Part shown: positions 55,724-64,000 of the stretch, one piece after another
How the letters are laid out: each line of letters begins with the position of its first letter
Numbering within the stretch: the stretch's first letter is position 1
Assembly (NCBI GenBank): GCA_958295835.1
Contig: OY282378.1
Coordinates: 5,481,694 to 5,545,693 of the forward strand
DNA: 64,000 bases
Direction: 5' to 3'
Origin: an uncultured Gammaproteobacteria bacterium
Lineage (GTDB): Bacteria > Pseudomonadota > Gammaproteobacteria > HK1
The notes under the pieces: model-generated
The model's input: the letters and a program-made list of their open reading frames with translations, nothing else
What the model was told of the DNA's origin: nothing
The model's database searches: none
Translations under genes and position numbers: made by a program

Positions 55724-56488
55724 TCACCGCCGCCCGAGATAGGCGCGCTGGACTTCCGGGTCCGCTTCCACGCTCGCCGGGTCGCCGTCGGCGATCACCC
55801 GGCCCCGGTCGATGACCGTGATGCGGGTGGCGAGCCGGAGCACCACCTTCATGTTGTGCTCGATCAGCATCACCGTCGCGCGCGAGGCGACGTCGCGCAC
55901 CCGTTCGCAGAAGGTCTCGATCTCGTGCTCGGCGAGCCCCTGGGTGGGCTCGTCGAGGATCAGCAGCCGCGGTTCCAGCGCGAGCCCCATCGCCACTTCG
56001 AGCAGGCGCTGGTGCCCGTAGGGCAGGTCGCCGGCGCGGCGGTCGCGGTGGACGTCCAGGCCGAGGGTGCGCAACGCGCCCTCCACACGCGCCGCGAGCG
56101 CCGCCTCGTCGAGGCGCAGCCATGCGCCGGGGGAGCCCATCAGCCGGCGTTGCGCCGCCAGCGCGACGTTGTCCCGCACCGCGAGCGCGCCGTAGATGCT
56201 CGTCACCTGGAAGGTGTACACGATGCCCGCGGCCACGCGCTTCCAGGCCGGCACCCGGGTGACGTCGCGGCCCTCGAAGCGCACCCTTCCCGCGCTCGGC
56301 CGGACCCGCCCGCAGATCATGCCGACCAGGGTCGTCTTGCCCGCCCCGTTCGGCCCGATGACCGCGCGGATCTCTCCGCGATGGACGCCGATGGAAACGT
56401 CTTCCACCGCGCTCAGGCCCCCGAACCGGCGCCCGAGCCCTTCCGTCTCCAGCAGCGGCCCGGCCGCCGGCGGCGGCGCGTTGCTCAC
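55724..56488 (-). CDS. livG: Branched-chain amino acid-type ABC transporter ATPase
   Basis: A 254-residue LivG: LGRRFGGLSAVEDVSIGVHRGEIRAVIGPNGAGKTTLVGMICG, IVYTFQVTSIYGALAVRDNVALAAQ (in place of the usual TFQ..RLF), LPYGHQRLLEVAMGLALEPRLLILDEPTQGLAEHE, and VMLIEHNMKVVLRLATRITVID. The signature reads LPYGHQRLLE, as in LivG. GTG 56488 (VSNAPPPAAG) is chosen because GTGA at this point is the copied junction; GTG 56497 is possible. The livM stop lies 137 bp upstream, the gap filled by duplicated junctions. Confidence 0.9.
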   Translation of the reverse strand: MSNAPPPAAGPLLETEGLGRRFGGLSAVEDVSIGVHRGEIRAVIGPNGAGKTTLVGMICGRVRPSAGRVRFEGRDVTRVPAWKRVAAGIVYTFQVTSIYGALAVRDNVALAAQRRLMGSPGAWLRLDEAALAARVEGALRTLGLDVHRDRRAGDLPYGHQRLLEVAMGLALEPRLLILDEPTQGLAEHEIETFCERVRDVASRATVMLIEHNMKVVLRLATRITVIDRGRVIADGDPASVEADPEVQRAYLGRR

Positions 56489-56551
56489 GGCAGCCACATC
56501 CGTTTCACCAGATGCCGGTGCGGATACATCGCCCGACCGCCGGCGGCGCGC

Positions 56552-56629
56552 TCACGGCAGCCACATCGCGGACGAGGCGAATGCGGCGCTTACGCAGATG
56601 GACGGCCAACCATGACGCGGCGTGCTCAC
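56552..56629 (-). other. Coupled mini-ORF between livM and livG (25 aa)
   Basis: GTG 56629 overlaps the livM stop (GTGA). 25 codons follow and the TGA overlaps a second GTG at 56555 in a copy of the livG start (GTGGCTGCCGTGAGC). From there a 16-codon frame ends 16 bp before the copy at 56497-56488. Three copies of the junction are seen with spacings of 74 and 67 bp. Confidence 0.55.
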
Positions 56630-57561
56630 GGCAACCACGGGGCGAGCCTCGCGCGCACCGCTCCCATGATGCCCAGCGGGAAGAAGAGCACCAGCACCAG
56701 CAGCGCGCCCCCGACCACGAACAGCCAGGCGCTGGTCCAGCCGCTGGTCACGTCCACGAGGTAGAACATGAGCCCGGTCCCCAGCAGCGGTCCGAGCGTG
56801 GTCCCGGCCCCGCCCAGCAGCGTCCACAGCAGCGGGTAGATGGAGTGCAGGATCGCCGCGAACGAGGCGCCCACGTAGGAGAAGAGCAGCGCGTAGGCCG
56901 CGCCCGCGGCGCCCGCCATCGCCCCCGAGACCACCAGCGCGAGCAGCTTGCAGGCCCAGGTGTCGTAGCCGAGCAGGCGGGTGCGCTCCTCGTTCTCCCG
57001 GATCGCGACCAGGACCCGCCCCAGCGGCGAGCGCACGATGCCGAGGCTCACCAGGAAGCACACCGCGAACACCGCCAGCGCCACGTTGTACTTCACCCCC
57101 GGCTCCACCAGCGCCTCCGGGAGCCGGCCGGAGAGGATGAAGCCCTGATCCCCGAGGGTGATCTCGTTGAAGTAGAGGATGGCCAGGTAGCAGGCCTGGC
57201 CGAACATCATGGTCACGATCAGGAACGAGACCCCGGTGGTGCGCAGCGCGAACAGGCCGAACAGTGCCGCCAGCCCGGCCGCCGCGAGCACCCCCAGGCC
57301 GAAACCCGCGAACGCCCCGAACCCCAGGTAGTAGATACTCAGGCCGGCGCCGTACATGCCGGCGGCGAAGAACATCGCATGCCCGAGGCTCATCAGGCCG
57401 GTGTAGCCGAGCAGCAGGTTGTAGCCGAGGGCGTAGGCGGCGAGCACCATGATGCGCGCGACGTTGGTGTGGTGGTACTCGCTCAGCACGAACTGCGCCG
57501 CGAACAGCGCCGCGATCACCCCGAGATGCAGCGCCAGCACCCGGCCGCGCGGTTCCGTCAT
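56626..57561 (-). CDS. livM: Branched-chain amino acid-type ABC transporter permease
   Basis: A 311-residue inner-membrane permease with about nine hydrophobic segments. Family text: NLLLGYTGLMSLGHAMFFAAGMY, LRTTGVSFLIVTMMFGQACYLAILYFNEIT, VRSPLGRVLVAIRENEERTRLLGYDTWACKLLALVVSGAMAGAAGAAYALLF. ATG 57561 is the family start; an in-frame ATG 72 bp upstream (57633) is a duplicate of the start region. livH, livK and any binding protein are not in the window. Confidence 0.92.
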   Translation of the reverse strand: MTEPRGRVLALHLGVIAALFAAQFVLSEYHHTNVARIMVLAAYALGYNLLLGYTGLMSLGHAMFFAAGMYGAGLSIYYLGFGAFAGFGLGVLAAAGLAALFGLFALRTTGVSFLIVTMMFGQACYLAILYFNEITLGDQGFILSGRLPEALVEPGVKYNVALAVFAVCFLVSLGIVRSPLGRVLVAIRENEERTRLLGYDTWACKLLALVVSGAMAGAAGAAYALLFSYVGASFAAILHSIYPLLWTLLGGAGTTLGPLLGTGLMFYLVDVTSGWTSAWLFVVGGALLVLVLFFPLGIMGAVRARLAPWLP

Positions 57562-57670
57562 CAGTCCCTTGTCCCTGGAGTCTTCGACATTTCGATGTGA
57601 TCGGCACTGAGCGCCAGCCGCGCTTCCCGTCATCAATCCCTTACCCGTGAAATCTTCGACATGGTATCGA
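57549..57670. repeat. Duplicated livM start region
   Basis: The segment from the start codon back through GTCGAAGAct is present twice, 72 bp apart (57549-57598 and 57621-57670). The copies share CGTCATCA(g/a)TCCCTT and TCTTCGACAT. In-frame, so the longer start would add 24 residues. Confidence 0.65.
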
Positions 57671-57777
57671 AGAATCGTTCGCCAGCCGGCGTCCGGTTCC
57701 GGCCATGCCGGATCAGGGATGCCCTCATCACGTGATTCCCTCGGGGGAGCGTCGAGGATGCTCTTCGTGTCCTCACG

Positions 57778-58551
57778 TCACCACGCCAGTCCCGCCCCGC
57801 ACTGCCTCAGCTCCTCCCGCCGCCGTTCGTAATCCGGCATGACCCGTCCGAGGGCCTGCCAGTAGTCGCGACCGTGGCCGCGGTGCCGCAGATGTACGAG
57901 CTCGTGGACCACGACGTAGTCGACCAGGCGCATCGGAGCCTGGACGATGCGCCAGTTCAGGCGGAGGGTTCCGGTCCGGCCGCAGCTTCCCCAACGCTTG
58001 CGCTGGTCCGCGATGACCACCCGGGGCATTGCGACCCCGGCCTTCGCCCGCCACGCCGCCACCCGTTCCGGCAGCCGTTCGGTCGCGTGACGGTGGAGCC
58101 AGGAGATGAGCGCCTGTCGGACCTCGGCCGCCTGCCGCGCTCCCTCCGGCGCGGGCACGTGCAGCCAGCCGCCGCGCAGCTTCGCGCCACCGGGCGCGCC
58201 GTCGCCGGTCGCGTGCGGATGCACCTTCAGGCGGTAGTGCCGCCCGAGGTACAGGACGCTCTCGCCGCTGACGAACTCGCGCGGCGCAAGCGGCGGGCCA
58301 TGGGGCCCCGCGCGCCGGAGGCGCCGCACGATCCATCCGGCCTTCCGCGCCACGATGCCGTCGAGCCGGTCGGTGGCGAGGTGTTCGGGGGCCACCAGCA
58401 GCACCCCGCCGGCGGGGTCCACCGTCACCGCCACCGTCTTCTTCCGTCTCGGGCTGCGGCGGATGGTGTACGAAAGCCGCGTCCCGCCCCAGACGATGGC
58501 GGAGGTCTCCACGGCGGGGGGCTCGATAGTGGAGGTCTCCATGGCGGTCAT
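57778..58551 (-). CDS. YgjP-like (DUF45) zinc metallopeptidase
   Basis: A 257-residue protein of the YgjP/DUF45 family: RLSYTIRRSPRRKKTVAVTVDPAGGVLLVAP (substrate domain), KRWGSCGRTGTLRLNWRIVQAPMRLVDYVVVHELVHLRHRGHGRDYWQALGRVMPDYERRREEL. HELVH with HGRDYW is the HEXXH zinc site and third ligand region. Family members are often encoded beside type I restriction genes, as here after hsdR. The first 20 residues contain a short repeat (METSTIEPPAVETSAI). ATG 58551 is preceded by a chain of coupled mini-ORFs. Confidence 0.88.
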   Translation of the reverse strand: MTAMETSTIEPPAVETSAIVWGGTRLSYTIRRSPRRKKTVAVTVDPAGGVLLVAPEHLATDRLDGIVARKAGWIVRRLRRAGPHGPPLAPREFVSGESVLYLGRHYRLKVHPHATGDGAPGGAKLRGGWLHVPAPEGARQAAEVRQALISWLHRHATERLPERVAAWRAKAGVAMPRVVIADQRKRWGSCGRTGTLRLNWRIVQAPMRLVDYVVVHELVHLRHRGHGRDYWQALGRVMPDYERRREELRQCGAGLAW

Positions 58552-58736
58552 CGGGCCGGTTCAACGGCCGGTCCGTACCTTGGCGAAGTTCATGGTGTCG
58601 GCGGTCATCGGCCGGCCCGCACCGTGGCGAAGTTCATGGTGATGGCGGTCATCGGCCGGCCCGCACCGTGGCGAAGTTCATGGTGATGGCGGTCATCGGC
58701 CGGTCCGCACCCTGGCGAGGTCCATGGTGATGGCGG

Positions 58737-58740
<4 letters not shown>
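58543..58740 (-). repeat. 44-bp tandem array of coupled mini-ORFs
   Basis: Starts at 58740, 58696, 58652 and 58608 each open a 15-residue peptide (MTAITMNFATVRAGR, variants MTAITMDLARVRTGR and MTADTMNFAKVRTGR). Each of the first three stops overlaps the next ATG as ATGA. The first ATG overlaps the hsdR stop. The last stops 9 bp before the metallopeptidase ATG. The metallopeptidase itself starts M T A M. The period is exactly 44 bp for three steps, then 57. Confidence 0.85.
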
Positions 58741-61895
<3,155 letters not shown>

Positions 61896-61909
61896 GCGGC
61901 TTCGGTACG

Positions 61910-62332
61910 CTACCGTGATCCGTTCATCGGCTCGATCAACACGAGTCCTTCGGCGACGGCGGCTTGGGCGAGCGCGGCATCCAGCGTGGCGAGCGCTGCG
62001 TCGCGCCTTCGAGCCAACTCCAGGTAAACGGCGTCGTAGAAGGACAGGCGGCGCGCCCTCGCCAGGGCGAATGCCGCCCCGAGATCCGGCTCCGTGTCCG
62101 TCCGGATGGGGAGTTCCCGCAGGAAGCGCAGGCGTTCTTCAACTTCGTCCACCCCGATGCGTCTCCGACGTTCCGCACCGAGCAGGGCGCTCCGTACTTC
62201 CAGATGCCAGAGTTGCGGGACGAACGTCACGTCGTTCTCGAGGTGGGTCAACGCAGTGTCCGCACGCGGCTCGTCCTCGTCGTCGAAGAGCCACGCTACG
62301 GCGACGGACGCGTCGAGCACGAATGCACTCAC
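61910..62332 (-). CDS. VapC-type PIN-domain ribonuclease toxin
   Basis: A 140-residue PIN protein: FVLDASVAVAWLF (Asp), LWHLEVRSALL (Glu), LSFYDAVYLELARRRDAALATLDAALAQAA (Asp, Asp), the four acidic metal ligands of VapC. It cleaves tRNA or rRNA when free. Its ATG overlaps the stop of the antitoxin gene (ATGA). Inserted between hsdS and hsdR on the same strand and 14 bp from hsdR. Confidence 0.9.
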   Translation of the reverse strand: MSAFVLDASVAVAWLFDDEDEPRADTALTHLENDVTFVPQLWHLEVRSALLGAERRRRIGVDEVEERLRFLRELPIRTDTEPDLGAAFALARARRLSFYDAVYLELARRRDAALATLDAALAQAAVAEGLVLIEPMNGSR

Positions 62333-62580
62333 CAGCGCTGGCCTTCACGGCGCACGGCGAGGATTTCGTCCGTCGACATCTCGATAGGCCGCCACTGGCG
62401 ACGCCGATTGCGGAAGCGCATCACCGCATCCTTCCTGTGGGCGCGCTCCCGATCCCGAGCCGGAATCAGATGCGCAATCGTCCGGCCATGGCGGGTGATC
62501 GCCACCGTTTCGCCGTACTCGACCGCCCGCAGCAGCTCTGCCAAGCGCGCCTTGGCCTCGGTTGCCTGGATTTCACGCAC
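62329..62580 (-). CDS. Phd/YefM-type antitoxin
   Basis: An 83-residue antitoxin: MREIQATEAKARLAELLRAVEYGETVAITRHGRTIAHLIPA is the Phd DNA-binding N-domain, and the end RWRPIEMSTDEILAVRREGQRW type tail neutralises VapC. GTG 62580 fits the family start. An operator-like repeat lies just upstream. Confidence 0.9.
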   Translation of the reverse strand: MREIQATEAKARLAELLRAVEYGETVAITRHGRTIAHLIPARDRERAHRKDAVMRFRNRRRQWRPIEMSTDEILAVRREGQRW

Positions 62581-62586
62581 ACGACA

Positions 62587-62615
62587 CCTCTAAACCGGTC
62601 ATTCCGACTGGTCAA
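62587..62615 (-). promoter_or_regulatory. Promoter/operator of phd-vapC
   Basis: ACCGGTC (62594-62600) and GACTGGT (62606-62612) form an inverted repeat with one mismatch around 5 bp. On the minus strand TTGACC (62615-62610) is a -35 and TAGAGG (62592-62587), 17 bp later, a weak -10. The repeat between them is where Phd would bind. Confidence 0.6.
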
Positions 62616-62865
62616 AATATCACGAGCCGCTGCCCGCGGCAAAACGCCGTCTCGAAAGAACGGCGCGGGGCGGAACGCGGTGGCTTGGCAGCCTGTGGCG
62701 AAGCCCACCTTGCCCGGAAATCGCCGCCGCACTCTGGGCGCGCGTCCCCGTTCAGGGGCTTCGGGAGGGACGCAGGTGTACTCGGACGATTGGAACGACT
62801 CGACCGACGGAGCCTCCGCGAAATCGGGTCAACTCCAATTCGTCCGACCCGGTGGTCTTGGGGGG

Positions 62866-64000
62866 TCATGCGGTCTCGGGGTCTGGGGTAACGCGGAGCT
62901 CGCCGGTGAGGAGGATGGACATCAATGCTTGTTTCAACTCCAAAAGACCTCTTTCGACTCGCTCATGAGTCTCCGTCTGTTTGTCTAGTGCCTCCATGCT
63001 GTCGGCGATTGCCGAGCGTTCCACCTCCGAAGGCATCGCAACAGGCAGGCGGCTCAGAATCGATGTATTGAGGTTCAACATCGTTTGTCCCACCGCGCGC
63101 TCGTTCAGCCACGCTACCGATGCGGGCTGACCTATCCAATGCCGGAGAAAATGGGAAACGGTTCTATCTTTCGGACGAAATCTGAAACATCCGGTTCCAC
63201 ACACCCACCCATCTTCGTGCTCCGTGATGAGACCAGCCCTTCCGATGTCGCCTCGCCTGGCGAAAAGCATGTCCCCGGCGCGTACCCGGTGTCGTTGCAA
63301 TTCCTTCGCCCGTTCATTGGGAATCCGAGCTGAATGCGCGTCCGAGACGTACCCGTTCGTCATGTCTTTCGGCATGATGACCGGCACGCCATGCGCCACG
63401 TAGTCGGAAGCGTGCAACTGGCTACCAAAGGGACCAGTTTGAATGCCGTTGTTTGGTTCAGCCAAGTCCGCGAGCGAGAGGAGGCTCCATTCCTCTGGAA
63501 TCATTCCAATCTCCGTCCGCTTGAACCGTGTGTGTCGCCCCGGCAGGCCCCGCGTAAGCAACTCCTGCATCAGGCCGTGCTTGACGACCTGCACTTGATC
63601 GATGACTGCTTGCGTCCTCTCGATGGTATCGTCCACCGAGGAGAGGATGGTGGCAATCTTGCGTTGCTCGGGGACGGGTGGTGCGGGAACTCGAAAACCA
63701 CGAATCGCACGCTTAGACACTTCCAGGAACGTACTGCCTGCCGCCAGTCGCTCAAGTCGGCGCTTGTGGTGATGAATCAGATAGTAGAGAAAGTCGACAC
63801 ACGTGTTCTGCTTCGGCACCAAACTCTGGAAACCTTGATTCGTAGCCATTGAGACTCGATTGATGGCACATGCGCCGATGGTTGCTCGCGTCGTCATCAA
63901 GAGCGAGAAGGGTGGCAATAGTGCCGCGGAGGAGTTCGCCAACCCTGCGTTGGTGATCGTCGAGGCCGTCTCCGAGATATCCCGCACTTTGAGTCCTGTC
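62866..64000 (-). CDS. hsdS: Type I restriction enzyme, S (specificity) subunit, partial at right edge
   Basis: 378 codons are seen, open to the window edge. The first visible part (ISETASTITNAGLANSSA, TRATIGACAINR, ATNQGFQSLVP) is the end of target-recognition domain 1. FRVPAPPVPEQRKIATILSSVDDTIERTQAVIDQVQVVKHGLMQELLTRG is the central conserved helix. Domain 2 follows (WSLLSLADLAEPNNGIQTGPFGSQLHASDYV ... RRGDIGRAGLI ... LNTSILSRLPVAMPS) and the C-terminal helix ends ALMSILLTGELRV. AT-richer than the flanks. hsdM is not in the window and probably lies beyond 64000. Confidence 0.93.
   Translation of the reverse strand, partial: TGLKVRDISETASTITNAGLANSSAALLPPFSLLMTTRATIGACAINRVSMATNQGFQSLVPKQNTCVDFLYYLIHHHKRRLERLAAGSTFLEVSKRAIRGFRVPAPPVPEQRKIATILSSVDDTIERTQAVIDQVQVVKHGLMQELLTRGLPGRHTRFKRTEIGMIPEEWSLLSLADLAEPNNGIQTGPFGSQLHASDYVAHGVPVIMPKDMTNGYVSDAHSARIPNERAKELQRHRVRAGDMLFARRGDIGRAGLITEHEDGWVCGTGCFRFRPKDRTVSHFLRHWIGQPASVAWLNERAVGQTMLNLNTSILSRLPVAMPSEVERSAIADSMEALDKQTETHERVERGLLELKQALMSILLTGELRVTPDPETA

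Noticed and set aside
62590..62865. Frame upstream of phd (62466-62732)
   Set aside because: No conserved content and it overlaps the antitoxin in another frame; the stretch is better read as promoter DNA.

Overview
The window is strongly GC-rich and reads as the chromosome of a Gram-negative bacterium, most likely a proteobacterium. The support is lpxH (lipid A synthesis), Tat-type and Liv/Dpp-type uptake systems, korA/korB, a phytanoyl-CoA dioxygenase, two MttB-like methyltransferases and malonyl-CoA decarboxylase. The mix of catabolic genes with many restriction, toxin-antitoxin and ATPase-effector genes would suit a marine or host-associated lineage, but that is inference. No rRNA, tRNA or CRISPR array was recognised.

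Left part (1-13500), accessory. A RecB/UvrD-type helicase-nuclease gene is split by a complete IS1380-family element with a 4-bp target duplication, the break falling inside helicase motif VI. Then come radC, pncA and hyuB, followed by a restriction-modification pair (DPPY methyltransferase convergent with a PD-(D/E)xK endonuclease) and an endonuclease/exonuclease/phosphatase gene. This island sits between two copies of a 31-bp repeat derived from the hyuB start. A DUF1778-GNAT toxin-antitoxin operon closes the region.

Central metabolic part (13500-32050): orphan ectoine synthase, a thioredoxin-fold ferredoxin, a hydratase, a free-standing threonyl-tRNA editing domain, korA-korB, a PhyH dioxygenase, an orphan molybdo-flavoprotein FAD subunit, a first AAA ATPase + DUF4276 pair (the DUF4276 gene frameshifted), tandem SRPBCC genes with a 921-residue flotillin-like protein, a PEP-hydrolase-family TIM barrel, and a uxaA-like/isochorismatase/amidase operon.

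32050-42100: a small peptide with a double-glycine-type leader, remnants of an NHLP-type bacteriocin exporter at both ends of the section, and between them a minus-strand peptide-uptake operon (substrate-binding protein, two permeases, fused double ATPase, M20 and M24 peptidase-like proteins).

42100-57600: two MttB-like methyltransferases, malonyl-CoA decarboxylase, a large fused ABC exporter, lpxH, a YfcE-like phosphoesterase, then a liv transporter operon (livM, livG, livF) interrupted between livG and livF by a second AAA ATPase + TOPRIM-like pair of lower GC.

57600-64000: a type I restriction locus on the minus strand (hsdS, running off the right edge, then phd-vapC, hsdR and a HEXXH metallopeptidase).

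The most unusual pattern is spread over the whole window. Short tandem duplications (41-125 bp) lie at gene starts and at overlapping stop/start junctions. In most of them the extra copy of the start codon opens a mini-ORF (14-28 codons) whose stop overlaps the true start as ATGA or GTGA, so a chain of coupled mini-ORFs leads into the real gene. Examples precede the helicase, hyuB, korA, the M24 gene, livG and the metallopeptidase beside hsdR (four tandem mini-ORFs with a 44-bp period).
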